From: Candidatus Stackebrandtia excrementipullorum
Lineage (GTDB): Bacteria; Actinomycetota; Actinomycetes; Mycobacteriales; Micromonosporaceae
Length of the DNA: 64,000 bases
NCBI GenBank assembly: GCA_019113825.1
Contig: DXGR01000135.1
Coordinates: 22,507-86,506 of the forward strand
Direction: 5' to 3'
Each line of letters starts with the position of its first letter. Within the stretch, counting starts at the first letter, position 1. The position numbers were made by a program, and so were the translations under genes. Below the pieces are notes generated by a model. The model saw only the letters and a list, made by a program, of their open reading frames with translations. It did no database searches and was not told the origin of the DNA. Positions 1-8,810 of this stretch are shown here, one piece after another.

Positions 1-105
1 GAAACTCACGCCGTTGATCACATGCGCGACGCCTTCACCGGTACGGAACTCGACGCGAAGGTCGTCAACCTCCAACACCGGTTCGGGAGCCGAATGCCTT
101 CCCAC
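1..105 (-). CDS. Oligopeptide ABC transporter ATP-binding protein, N-terminal fragment
   Basis: Only the first 35 codons lie in the window. They read as the first beta strand of an OppD/DppD-type ATPase (VLEVDDLRVEFRTGEGVAHV), followed by NGVSF just before the Walker A loop would appear. The GTG start at 105 lies 6 bases past the stop of the upstream permease gene, so translation is probably coupled. By family it would energise uptake of peptides through the two permeases upstream. No catalytic motif is visible, so the call rests on the N-terminal signature and operon position. Confidence 0.8.
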   Translation of the reverse strand, partial: MGRHSAPEPVLEVDDLRVEFRTGEGVAHVINGVSF

Positions 106-111
106 TGCGCG

Positions 112-1005
112 TCACCTCAACTTCGGGTCGAACGCCTCACGTACCGCGTCGCCCAGCATGATGAAGGCGAGCACGGTGAGGGCGAGGAATGTGGACGGAA
201 ACAGAACGGGCCCCAGGGAGGTGGTGACCCGGGCGGTGGCGGCGGCGATGTCCTTGCCCCAGGTAATCGTGTTGCCTTTGACGCCGATACCCAAAAACGA
301 GAGTGTCGCCTCGACGGCGATGAACTGGCCGAGCGTGATGGTGAGGATGACGATGAACGGCGCCATCGCGTTGGGAGCGATGTGGCGGCTCATGATGCGG
401 CGGTTGTTCGCTCCGAGCATGCGGGCGGCCTGTACGTAGTCCTGCTGTTTCGCGGCGATGACACTCGACCGGACGATGCGGGTCGCGGTCGTCCACCCCA
501 GCAGCGTCAACGCGAGAACGACGGGCCACACCGACGGCAGGTCGACGCTGGCGAGAATGACGATGGCGCCAAGCAGCAACGGGATACCCAGAACGATGTC
601 GGTGGCTCGAGCGATGACGGCGTCGAGCCAACCGCCGTAGTAACCGGCGGCCATACCCAGAAGAATCGCGATGATCGCGATGCCCGCCACGGACAGAAAA
701 CCGACTTCGAGCGATGCGCGTGCCCCGTACACGACGCGCGCGTAGATGTCGCAGCCTTGAAGGTTGGTGCCGAACCAGTGTTGACCGTCGGGTGGCAGCA
801 GTGAATCACTCAACCGGCAGGAATGGGGATCGACGCTGGTGAACAGTCGCGGAACGAGCGCCATCGCCAGCAGGACGACGATGATGATGCCCGAGATCCA
901 GAAGACGGGGTTGCGCCGCAGGTCTCGCCACGCGTCAAGGGCCAGGCTGCGGGTGGCGACAACGTCGCCGGTCGGTTCGGTCACTGTGGATCCAGGTTCG
1001 GTCAC
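112..1005 (-). CDS. Oligopeptide/dipeptide ABC transporter permease, OppC/DppC type
   Basis: A 297-aa inner-membrane permease of a family-5 (peptide/nickel) ABC importer. A hydrophilic N-terminus (1-33) leads to a first membrane segment at about 34-55, a periplasmic stretch, then five more segments from about 100 onward. The ATPase-contact (EAA) loop is at about 187-212, containing AARMLGANNRR. The C-terminus FDPKLR is typical of OppC. It follows the OppB-type gene by 15 bases and runs into the ATPase gene, so the three are one operon. Substrate cannot be told from the permease; peptides are likely given the binding protein upstream. Confidence 0.92.
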   Translation of the reverse strand: MTEPGSTVTEPTGDVVATRSLALDAWRDLRRNPVFWISGIIIVVLLAMALVPRLFTSVDPHSCRLSDSLLPPDGQHWFGTNLQGCDIYARVVYGARASLEVGFLSVAGIAIIAILLGMAAGYYGGWLDAVIARATDIVLGIPLLLGAIVILASVDLPSVWPVVLALTLLGWTTATRIVRSSVIAAKQQDYVQAARMLGANNRRIMSRHIAPNAMAPFIVILTITLGQFIAVEATLSFLGIGVKGNTITWGKDIAAATARVTTSLGPVLFPSTFLALTVLAFIMLGDAVREAFDPKLR

Positions 1006-1020
1006 GGCTCACCATCCGGG

Positions 1021-1953
1021 CTACTCGTAGCGAATCCGAGGGTCAAGGACCCCGTACAGGATGTCGACGATCAGGTTCATCACGAGATAGACGATCACCA
1101 GCAGACTCACGATGGTCACCACCGTGGGGCCGTCCTCGATGGTGATGGCCTTGTACAGCTGAAAACCGATCCCGGGGATGTTGAAGATCTTTTCGGTGAC
1201 GATGGCGCCGCCCATCAAAGCACCGAGCTCCACCCCCAGGAAGGTGATGACCGGGATCAACGAATTACGCAACACGTGCACCCCGACGATGCGTCGACGT
1301 GCCAGTCCCTTCGCGCGGCCGGTGCGGACGTAGTCCGCCCGCAGGTTCTCCGTCACCGACGTACGTGTCAACCGCACGGCGGTGGCCAACGACAGGGAAC
1401 CGAGGACCAGAGCGGGAACGATCAACGCACCCAGGCTGTCGTCACCGACGACGTTGGTCGGAAACAGGTCGTATCGGACGCCGATGAGCGCCAGCACCTG
1501 GCCGATGACGAACACCGGGATCGAGATGACCACCAGGGTCATGAACAAGGTGACGTTGTCGAAAACGCCACCCCGGTGGGTACCGGCGAACAGACCCAAC
1601 GCGATACCGGCGACCACGACGAACAGGAACGCCAACAGCGCCAGCCGCAGCGTCCACGGCCAGGCGTTCGCGACGAGTTCACCGATGAGCCGACCGGACG
1701 TGTTCACTCCCAGGTCGAAACTCAACAGGCCCTTCATGTAGTACGCGTACTGGACGATGAACGGCTCGTCGAGGTGGAACTCCTGAATCAGGGCTTGACG
1801 AGTGGAGGGCGACAGTGGACGTTCCCCGGCCAACGCGGCGATGGGGTCGCCGCTGGCGGCGAACATCAGCCAGTACACCAACAACGTGGTGCCGAAAAAC
1901 GCCAACACCATTTGCAAGATGCGGCGCACGATGTAGCGAAACACCCGAAGCAT
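1021..1953 (-). CDS. Oligopeptide/dipeptide ABC transporter permease, OppB/DppB type
   Basis: A 310-aa permease with the OppB architecture: an N-terminal membrane helix at about 10-32 opening with MLRVFRYIVRRILQ, a large extracytoplasmic loop, then five helices. The cytoplasmic coupling loop around 205-230 carries DYVRTGRAKGL. It ends in LDPRIRYE, a common DppB ending. It lies 47 bases after the binding-protein gene and 15 bases before the OppC-type gene. It should form the translocation pore as a heterodimer with its neighbour. Confidence 0.92.
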   Translation of the reverse strand: MLRVFRYIVRRILQMVLAFFGTTLLVYWLMFAASGDPIAALAGERPLSPSTRQALIQEFHLDEPFIVQYAYYMKGLLSFDLGVNTSGRLIGELVANAWPWTLRLALLAFLFVVVAGIALGLFAGTHRGGVFDNVTLFMTLVVISIPVFVIGQVLALIGVRYDLFPTNVVGDDSLGALIVPALVLGSLSLATAVRLTRTSVTENLRADYVRTGRAKGLARRRIVGVHVLRNSLIPVITFLGVELGALMGGAIVTEKIFNIPGIGFQLYKAITIEDGPTVVTIVSLLVIVYLVMNLIVDILYGVLDPRIRYE

Positions 1954-2000
1954 CCTCCTCAGGGGGTGCGGACGGCATGGGCCGTCCGCACCTCAACGCG

Positions 2001-3605
2001 TCAGCCGGTCTCCTTCAAAGACATGAGGTCCAGCTCGTAGAACAGGTCGATCGACACGCCCGTCACGTTCTCGGAGTGTCCAAAGTTGTTCTTTCCGAAC
2101 CGAAGTGGAAGCATCGGCAGACTGTCGGCCAGCAACTTCTCGGCCTCCAGGTACTTCGCCTCGGCTGCCTCCTCCGTGTCCTCGCGGTACGCCTCGTCGA
2201 GGAGGTCGTCGAACTCCTCCTCGCAGTAACCCGTGTAGTTGGGCGCCGGAATGGCGTCGCAACTGAACTGGGCCTGCAGGTAGCTGTCCATCGACGGGTA
2301 GTCGGGGATCCAGCCGAGGCGGAACATCCCCAGCTCCTCCTGGTTACCCAGGTCGGTGAGCATGTCGGCGAACTTCGGGACCGGGTTGGCCACGCACTCG
2401 ACACCGAGGTTGGCGTTCAACTGGTTGCAGGTCGCCTCGACCCACTCCTGATGGCCACCGTCGGTGTTGTAGCTGATCTGGATCGAGTTGCCCTCGACGC
2501 CACCGGCGTCGTCCCACAGTTCCTTCGCCCGATCGGGATCGAATTCACACCACTCTCCACAGGTGCCGTCGGTGGCGCCCGGAATCTCCGGTGACACCCA
2601 CGACGTGGCCGGGTCCGCGGAATTGTCGAAAATCGTCTCGGTGATTTCGGAACGGTTCATCGCCATGGAGATGGCCTGTCGAACGCGAATGTCGTCGTAC
2701 TTGTCGTCGTACGAGGGAAAACCGAGGCCCTGGAACGATCCCGAGGGGCTTTGCTGGAACCGGTCGCCGAGGTCGGCTTCGGCGTTGGCGATCTGTTCGG
2801 TCGGGATCGTCTTGATGATGTCCAGGTTGTTGGCCAGGACATCGTTGTACTGGGAGACGGGATCCTGGTAGATCTGGAAGTCGAGGCCGTCGACCTGCGG
2901 CTTCTCGTCACCCCAGTAGTCGTCCCATTTTTCGACGCGGATCAAAGCGTCGTGTTCCCAGTCACCGTTCATGCGGAACGGACCGTTGCCGATCGGGGAG
3001 GCCTCAAACGCCTCCGGGTCCTCGAAGGCGGCGTCGGGCAACGGAAGGAAGTTCGTGTAGCCCAACGACTTGTCGAAGTCGATGTACGGCTCGGTCAAGG
3101 TGACCTCGATGGTGAGGTCGTCCACCTTGTTCAGGCCCGACAACGTGTCGGTCTCGGGTTCCTCGTCGCCTTCGGGGTTGAGCTCGTCGTATCCCTGGAT
3201 GCGGGCGTAGTAGCTGTTGAGCTGCTGCGCGTTCGGCCCGTACGCCCCGTAGTTCCACGCATTGATGTAGCTGTCGGCGGTAACCGGGTCCCCGTTGTGG
3301 AACGTCATGCCGTCTCGGATCTTGATCGTCCACACCCGATTGTCATCGGACTCGACCGATTCGGCAGCCGCCATCTCGATGCTGAGGTCCTCGTTGTAGG
3401 TCACCAGCGGTGTGTACAGGGCGCTGATCACCTGGTGGCCTTCGGTCTCACCCACGTCGGTGGTGAACAAATGTTGTGGTTCACCGATACCGATACTGAT
3501 TACTCCGTCGCTGGCGTCGCCGGAATCCGATCCTCCGCACCCGGCCAACGCCACCACGGCGGCGACCGGTAGCACGGTCGCGGCGGCGAGGGTTCGTTTC
3601 CGCAT
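2001..3605 (-). CDS. Peptide ABC transporter substrate-binding lipoprotein (family 5)
   Basis: A 534-aa extracytoplasmic solute-binding protein. The N-terminus is a lipoprotein signal, MRKRTLAAATVLPVAAVVAL, with lipobox LAGC at about 20-23, so the mature protein is tethered to the membrane by Cys23. The body has SBP_bac_5 hallmarks: an early HLF/TPLV region, WTIKIRDGMTFHNGDPVTA at about 90-110, and many Asp/Glu residues. It is first in an operon with the two permeases and an ATPase. The acidic composition suits an exported protein; ligand is probably an oligopeptide but is not shown by sequence alone. Confidence 0.93.
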   Translation of the reverse strand: MRKRTLAAATVLPVAAVVALAGCGGSDSGDASDGVISIGIGEPQHLFTTDVGETEGHQVISALYTPLVTYNEDLSIEMAAAESVESDDNRVWTIKIRDGMTFHNGDPVTADSYINAWNYGAYGPNAQQLNSYYARIQGYDELNPEGDEEPETDTLSGLNKVDDLTIEVTLTEPYIDFDKSLGYTNFLPLPDAAFEDPEAFEASPIGNGPFRMNGDWEHDALIRVEKWDDYWGDEKPQVDGLDFQIYQDPVSQYNDVLANNLDIIKTIPTEQIANAEADLGDRFQQSPSGSFQGLGFPSYDDKYDDIRVRQAISMAMNRSEITETIFDNSADPATSWVSPEIPGATDGTCGEWCEFDPDRAKELWDDAGGVEGNSIQISYNTDGGHQEWVEATCNQLNANLGVECVANPVPKFADMLTDLGNQEELGMFRLGWIPDYPSMDSYLQAQFSCDAIPAPNYTGYCEEEFDDLLDEAYREDTEEAAEAKYLEAEKLLADSLPMLPLRFGKNNFGHSENVTGVSIDLFYELDLMSLKETG

Positions 3606-3818
3606 ATGCTCCCCCTGAAGTGGTGACGCTTCGTGGTTGAATAGTCACATTTGATTGCCTTCATTGGTCACAATACGTCCCTAACCGTTGTTTTTTGGGA
3701 CCTCTGAAGCACTGGACAACGCCACTGATCGACAAACTCACCCTTAACCGCCCCGCCGCAACCGACCAGTACGGGGCGTCATACGGTGCATGCAAAACAA
3801 CCCAACACAGGAGCAGTC

Positions 3819-4769
3819 ATGGGCAAGAAGGTCACCGTCGTCGGCGCCGGCTTCTACGGAGCCACCACCGCGTTGCGGCTCGCCGAATACGACGTGTTCG
3901 AAACCGTTGTTCTGACCGACATCATCGACGGAAAGTCCGAAGGCCTGGCACTGGACATGAACCAGTCCCGGTCCATCGAAGGGTTCGAGACCAGAATCGT
4001 CGGCAAGACCACCGGCGTCGACGGCTCCGGCTACGAGGTCATCGAAGGCTCCGACATCGTCGTGATCACCGCGGGCCTGCCGCGGAAACCCGGCATGAGC
4101 CGCATGGACCTGCTCGAGGTCAACGCCAAGATCGTCCGAGGCGTTGCCGAGAACGTCGCCAAGTTCGCGCCGAACGCCGTCATCATCACCGTGTCCAACC
4201 CGTTGGACGAGATGACCGCGCTGACCCAGATCGCCTCGCAGTTCCCGAAGAACCGGGTCATGGGCCAGGCCGGGATGCTCGACACGGCGCGGTTCACCAA
4301 CTTCGTCGCCGAGGAACTGGACGTTCCCGTCTCCTCAGTCAAGACCCTCACGTTGGGCTCGCACGGCGACACGATGGTGCCCGTCCCGTCACAGTGCACC
4401 GTCAACGGCAAACCGCTGGCGGACGTCATGGACGCAGACAAGATCGAAGAACTCGTGGTCCGCACCCGCAACGGCGGCGCCGAAGTCGTCGCGTTGCTGA
4501 AGACCGGGTCCGCGTACTACGCGCCGTCGGCCGCCGCCGCTCGCATGGCCAAGGCCGTTGCACAGGACTCCGGCGAAGCCATGCCGGTGTGTGCCTGGGT
4601 CGACGGTGAATACGGTGTCTCGGGTGTCTACCTGGGCGTCGTCGCCGAGATCGGAGCCGAGGGCGTCAAGAAGATCGTCGAGACTCCGCTCACCGACACC
4701 GAGCTGGCCGGCCTCACGGAGGCCGCCGAAGCCGTTCGCGCCAAGCAGGCCGACGTCGCGCAGATGTAA
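3819..4769 (+). CDS. mdh: Malate dehydrogenase, lactate-dehydrogenase-like type
   Basis: A 316-aa NAD-dependent dehydrogenase interconverting malate and oxaloacetate. The start at 3819 is chosen over 3786 because AGGAG lies just upstream. The Rossmann loop VVGAGFYG is at 7-14. GLPRKPGMSR at 87-95 has Arg where lactate dehydrogenases have Gln, favouring malate. The catalytic His182 lies in GSHGDT. It is the short LDH-like MDH class rather than the longer enterobacterial or cytosolic form. It is monocistronic, followed at once by an intrinsic terminator. With SucCD and KorAB elsewhere in the window it contributes to the TCA cycle. Confidence 0.92.
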   Translation: MGKKVTVVGAGFYGATTALRLAEYDVFETVVLTDIIDGKSEGLALDMNQSRSIEGFETRIVGKTTGVDGSGYEVIEGSDIVVITAGLPRKPGMSRMDLLEVNAKIVRGVAENVAKFAPNAVIITVSNPLDEMTALTQIASQFPKNRVMGQAGMLDTARFTNFVAEELDVPVSSVKTLTLGSHGDTMVPVPSQCTVNGKPLADVMDADKIEELVVRTRNGGAEVVALLKTGSAYYAPSAAAARMAKAVAQDSGEAMPVCAWVDGEYGVSGVYLGVVAEIGAEGVKKIVETPLTDTELAGLTEAAEAVRAKQADVAQM

Positions 4770-4784
4770 TCGTCGTTGAACGAC

Positions 4785-4818
4785 ACCGGCACCGGCTCGT
4801 ATCGGTGCCGGTTTTTTC
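4785..4818 (+). terminator. Intrinsic terminator after mdh
   Basis: The arms ACCGGCACCG and CGGTGCCGGT form a 10-bp stem with an 8-base loop, followed directly by a run of T. It lies 16 bases past the mdh stop codon. Confidence 0.88.
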
Positions 4819-4881
4819 GTGTCCCGCACACCGACGGCAACGCGTGGTCCAGCAAAGTGACCGCACCGCCCGAGACGGCGG

Positions 4882-6192
4882 CTACTCGTCGTGCCCCCGA
4901 TCGTTTCCGTTGCGAGGGGGTTCAGCATCGTCGTGCATCCCCAACCACTCCTTACGGTCCCGTTTCGGCCGGGGTCCGGGCCCGGCCGGTTCCGCGATCG
5001 CCGACGCGGGCGTGATGTCGTCGGACAAGTCCTCTGGCGCGAAGCGCCGTACCGTAAAGGCCGCGAGGATGGTCGTCAACGGCACCGCCGCGATCAGACC
5101 CATCGTGCCGACGATGCTACGCACGATCTCCTCGGCGATGATGGGTGACGTCACTACGGTTCCCAGGGGCCGGTCCGCCGCCGCGATGAGAATCAACAAC
5201 GGCAACGAAGCCCCGGCATAAGCCAGGATCAACGTGTTGACCACCGACGCGATATGACTCCTGCCGATACGCGCAGCCGACCGGTACAGCTGCAACGGAC
5301 GCAGCTTCGGGTTGGCACGGGCCAGTTCCGTGACCGCCGAGGCCTGCGTCACCGTGACGTCGTCCAGGGCTCCCAGCGAACCGATGAGTATCCCGGCCAA
5401 CAACAGGCCCTGCATGTTCACACCGTGAAACGCCGCCAGGAAGTTCGAATCGTCGTCGGCGATACCGGTCAAGCGAGTCATCTGCACTGCGAGCGCCGAC
5501 AACACACCTGTCAGGACGAGGCTGGTCAACGTACCGATGACGGCGATCGTCGTGGCGGTACTGAACCCGTGCGTCAAATACAGGACCGCCAGCATGATGA
5601 CGCAGGCGCCCACGATGGCCACCAGCAGCGGCTGTTCACCCGACAGAATCGCGGGAACGATGAACAGCAACAGCACGACGAAGGTGGCGGCCAAACCGAC
5701 CAGCGCCAAAACCCCTCGCCACCGCCCGAAGGCGACCACGGCCAACGCGAACGCGATGCCCAGGATCCACAGCGGCATCTCACGGTCGTGGTCGACGATG
5801 TGGTGGGAGTACTCGCCTTCCATGCTGTCGGGCAGGTGGATCAGGACGACGTCGTCACCCAGATCGACGTACGGCGCGTTCGCACCGTTGGGAAGATTGG
5901 TGACGACGAGCTCACCCGTCTCCAGCTCCACCGACACCTGGCCGCACCGGGTCGGCGCGTCCGGGTTGTTCTCCATCCCGGGGATCTCTGGACACTCGTG
6001 CAGTGACAGACCTACGACCGTACCGCTGATCTCCTCGGCCGCTTGCGATGCGGTGTCCGGGGTCTCCCCCGGCCACAGCAGAACCATTCCCACCACACCG
6101 ATGAGCGCCGTGGGAATGATGATCCACAATGCAAACCGAATGGCCGTACGTCCCGGTTTCACGGGGTCGCCGTGACCGTGGCCTGCGCCCAT
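4882..6192 (-). CDS. YibE/F-like multi-pass membrane protein
   Basis: A 436-aa membrane protein of the YibE/F family, whose function is not established. The start is set at 6192 (MGAGHGHGDPVKPGR) because AGAGGA precedes it; the open frame extends upstream but without a ribosome site. After a short His/Gly-rich N-terminus there is one membrane segment at about 20-40. An extracytoplasmic beta-rich region of about 110 residues holds two Cys (ECPEIPG, RCGQVSVEL), then come six to seven helices and an Arg/Asp-rich tail. A GALDDVTVTQ motif in the helical half is typical of the family. No operon partner is evident. Confidence 0.85.
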   Translation of the reverse strand: MGAGHGHGDPVKPGRTAIRFALWIIIPTALIGVVGMVLLWPGETPDTASQAAEEISGTVVGLSLHECPEIPGMENNPDAPTRCGQVSVELETGELVVTNLPNGANAPYVDLGDDVVLIHLPDSMEGEYSHHIVDHDREMPLWILGIAFALAVVAFGRWRGVLALVGLAATFVVLLLFIVPAILSGEQPLLVAIVGACVIMLAVLYLTHGFSTATTIAVIGTLTSLVLTGVLSALAVQMTRLTGIADDDSNFLAAFHGVNMQGLLLAGILIGSLGALDDVTVTQASAVTELARANPKLRPLQLYRSAARIGRSHIASVVNTLILAYAGASLPLLILIAAADRPLGTVVTSPIIAEEIVRSIVGTMGLIAAVPLTTILAAFTVRRFAPEDLSDDITPASAIAEPAGPGPRPKRDRKEWLGMHDDAEPPRNGNDRGHDE

Positions 6193-6428
6193 ACTTCGTG
6201 TCCTCTCACATCGACCACCGCGTAACCGCCTGCGGCGTACGGCGCAACGCAGACGACGCCAGCTCATGTTACGCACCGATCGCGCGGCCACGGGCGGTGC
6301 GCACCACGGTGACACGCGCAAGACAGCGAAACCCGAACAACGGCAAAAGGACGGTCGGCCACCATGGCCGAAGCGATGCAGCGCATCGGCGAACCATTCG
6401 GTGACCGAGGCAGACCCGCCGCCGCAGG

Positions 6429-7982
6429 TCAGTGCGAAAAATGCCTCACGCCGGTGAAATACATCGTGACGCCCGCGGCCTCGGCGGCGGCGACAACCTC
6501 CTCGTCACGAATCGAACCCCCAGGCTGGACGACCGCACGCACACCAGCGTCGAGGAGAACCTGTAGACCGTCCGCAAACGGAAAGAACGCGTCGGAGGCG
6601 GCAAACGAACCGGCCGCGCGGTCCCCGGCCCTCGAGACGGCAAGCCGCGCCGAGTCGAGTCGGTTCACCTGTCCCATGCCGATCCCCACCGTGGCCAGGT
6701 CCTTGGCCAGCAGAATCGCGTTCGACTTCACCGATCGCACCGCCCACCACGCGAACCCGAGATCGGCCAGCTCACCGGTCGACAACGCCGGTCCGGAAAC
6801 CAGACGCCACCGGGCCGGATCGTCACCTTCAGCGGTCACCCGGTCCGGTTCCTGCCCCAACGCGCCACCGGAGACGAAGCGGTACTCGACCGCCTGAGGC
6901 GCCCATTCGGGTGCCCGCAGGATGCGTAGATTCTTCTTGGCGCGCAGAATCTCCAGCGCCTCGTCCTCATACGCGGGAGCGACGATGACCTCGGTGAACA
7001 CATCGGCGACCTGCCGCGCCATCTCGGCGCCGACCTCCGTGTTCACGGCGATGACACCGCCGAACGCACTGACCGGGTCACACGCATGAGCCTTACGGTG
7101 CGCCTCCGCCGCGGTCTTCGCCGTGGCGATGCCGCACGGGTTGTTGTGCTTGATGACTGCGACACACGGATGGGTGAAGTCGTTGGCTGCGCGCCATGCC
7201 GCATCGGCGTCCACATAGTTGTTGTACGACATGGGTTTACCGTTCAGCTGCTCGGCTTGAGCAAGACCGTCGGGTGACTGGGGATCGTCGTACAGTGCAG
7301 CCGCTTGATGCGGGTTCTCCCCATATCGGAGGTCGACAACCTTTCGCAACGGCGTGGCGGCGAACGGAGGAAGCCCTTCCGAGGTCGACCGGTTAAGCCA
7401 ATCGGCGACCTGCGAATCGTACGTGGCCAGGTGTGCGAAAGCCTTGGCCGCCAGGACTCGGCGCTGCGGTTCGGTGAACCCACCCTGCTCGACCGAGTTG
7501 AGAACCTGTCCGTAATCGGACGGCTCGACGACCACCGCCACATTGGCGTGGTTCTTCGCCGCGCCCCGCACCATCGACGGGCCGCCGACATCGATCTGCT
7601 CGATCGTCTCCTCGAACTCGGCGCCCGCGGCGAGCGTTTCCGCGAACGGGTACAGGTTCACGACAAGAAGGTCGAACGCGGCGATGCCGAACTCCTCGAG
7701 CTGCGCCACATGCGACTCCTTGCGCAGGTCGGCGAGCAGGCCCGCGTGAACAGCCGGGTGCAGTGTCTTGACCCTGCCGTCGAAGGCCTCGGGAAAACCG
7801 GTCAGGTCCTCGACCCTGGTCACCGGTACCCCGAGATCGGATATGGCCGCCGCCGTACCGCCGGTGGACACCAGTTCGACGCCGGCCGTGTGCAGGCCAA
7901 GCGCCAACACGTCCAACCCGGCCTTGTCGTACACGCCGATGAGGGCGCGCTTCACGGTTTTGCGAGCGTTGACGAAAGTCAC
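6429..7982 (-). CDS. purH: Bifunctional AICAR formyltransferase / IMP cyclohydrolase
   Basis: A 517-aa enzyme for the last two steps of IMP synthesis. Residues 1-200 form the IMP cyclohydrolase domain ([12 protein letters not shown] at 13-24; STGGTA at 39-44). The remainder is the AICAR transformylase domain with the catalytic Lys-His pair in VIKHNNPCG (278-279) and RYGENPHQ at 219-226. Length is normal. It is the last gene of a DUF6350-purN-purH operon and is separated from purN by a 171-base leader containing a ZTP riboswitch, so it is probably tuned by the folate-stress alarmone ZTP. Confidence 0.97.
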   Translation of the reverse strand: MTFVNARKTVKRALIGVYDKAGLDVLALGLHTAGVELVSTGGTAAAISDLGVPVTRVEDLTGFPEAFDGRVKTLHPAVHAGLLADLRKESHVAQLEEFGIAAFDLLVVNLYPFAETLAAGAEFEETIEQIDVGGPSMVRGAAKNHANVAVVVEPSDYGQVLNSVEQGGFTEPQRRVLAAKAFAHLATYDSQVADWLNRSTSEGLPPFAATPLRKVVDLRYGENPHQAAALYDDPQSPDGLAQAEQLNGKPMSYNNYVDADAAWRAANDFTHPCVAVIKHNNPCGIATAKTAAEAHRKAHACDPVSAFGGVIAVNTEVGAEMARQVADVFTEVIVAPAYEDEALEILRAKKNLRILRAPEWAPQAVEYRFVSGGALGQEPDRVTAEGDDPARWRLVSGPALSTGELADLGFAWWAVRSVKSNAILLAKDLATVGIGMGQVNRLDSARLAVSRAGDRAAGSFAASDAFFPFADGLQVLLDAGVRAVVQPGGSIRDEEVVAAAEAAGVTMYFTGVRHFSH

Positions 7983-8040
7983 GAATCTCTCCTACAGGCA
8001 AACTGCGGCGCCCGTGGGCCACCGCCGTACGGTCACGTGA

Positions 8041-8140
8041 AGCCCAGGCGTTCGACTTCCAGTCTCCTGTTCGGATGTCGCTCCCCGGTGGTACCCCACC
8101 CTCGGCGTGTCACACGCCTTCGCGCCAGTCGCGACACGAG
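8041..8140 (-). promoter_or_regulatory. ZTP (pfl) riboswitch upstream of purH
   Basis: Read on the minus strand, the purN-purH gap contains in order GTCGCGACTGGCG, a short hairpin region, ACCACCGGGGAGCGAC, a linker and CGCCTGGGC. These are the conserved blocks of the pfl/ZTP riboswitch: the P1/P2 internal loop with CGACTGGCG, the GGGGAGCG block, and the 3' CGCCTGGGC pseudoknot strand. Placement directly before purH, which consumes the ZMP precursor with formyl-folate, matches known contexts. It begins about 14 bases after the purN stop and ends about 58 bases before the purH start. Confidence 0.9.
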
Positions 8141-8153
8141 AACGATAACAACC

Positions 8154-8759
8154 TCACCCGAGGGTGACTCTGCGACCGTCCACCTGCCAGCCACGCCTCA
8201 CCATGTCACCGACGGTGTTGACGAGCTGTTCACGTTCGGCGACCTTGATGCGCTCGCTCAACGTCTCCTCGTTGTCGTCGTCGAGGACCGGCACCGGGAC
8301 CTGCGCGATGATCTGGCCGGTGTCCATACCGTCGTCGCACAGGAACAACGTCGCACCGGTGACCTTGACGCCGTACTCGAGCGCCGCGGCGGGCCCACGC
8401 ATACCGGGAAACGACGGAAGCAGCGAATTGTGCGTATTGATGTAACGCCCCTTGAAACGCCGTAGAAAACTTCCGCTCAACAGTTTGAGGAATCCCGCGG
8501 ACACGACCAGGTCGGGTGAGAACCGGGAGACCGACATGGTCATCGCCTCGTTCCAGGCCTCACGGTCTTCGAAGTCACGCACTTTATGGACAAATGTGGG
8601 TATCCCGGCGCGTTCGGCTCGCCTGAGACCGTCGATGCCCTCCCGGTCGGCGCCGACACCGACCACCATCGCGCCGTAGCCCGGATCAGCCGAAGCGTCC
8701 ATAAGGGCCTGCAGGTTCGTCCCCGAACCCGAGATGAGTACCACCAGCCGCGTCGTCAT
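8154..8759 (-). CDS. purN: Phosphoribosylglycinamide formyltransferase
   Basis: A 201-aa folate-dependent GAR transformylase of purine synthesis. The start at 8759 (MTTRLVVLISGSGTN) is preferred to the longer frame because GGTGGAA precedes it. The phosphate loop SGSGTN is at 10-15. The catalytic triad appears as Asn108 and His110 in INTHNSLLPSFPG, with Asp146 in DDGMDTGQ. The His context is NTHNS rather than the usual NIHPS, but the triad is intact. It lies between the DUF6350 gene and purH in one operon. Confidence 0.95.
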   Translation of the reverse strand: MTTRLVVLISGSGTNLQALMDASADPGYGAMVVGVGADREGIDGLRRAERAGIPTFVHKVRDFEDREAWNEAMTMSVSRFSPDLVVSAGFLKLLSGSFLRRFKGRYINTHNSLLPSFPGMRGPAAALEYGVKVTGATLFLCDDGMDTGQIIAQVPVPVLDDDNEETLSERIKVAEREQLVNTVGDMVRRGWQVDGRRVTLG

Positions 8760-8810
8760 AGATTCCACCCGCCACATCGCACGCGTCACTCTAACTTTTC
8801 CCGGCGCCCC

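Noticed and set aside
823..2040. Long plus-strand open frame of about 400 aa opposite the peptide permeases
   Set aside because: It is a GC-bias shadow of the oppBC genes on the minus strand; composition (Asp/Gln/His-rich, no motifs) and absence of a ribosome site argue against it.
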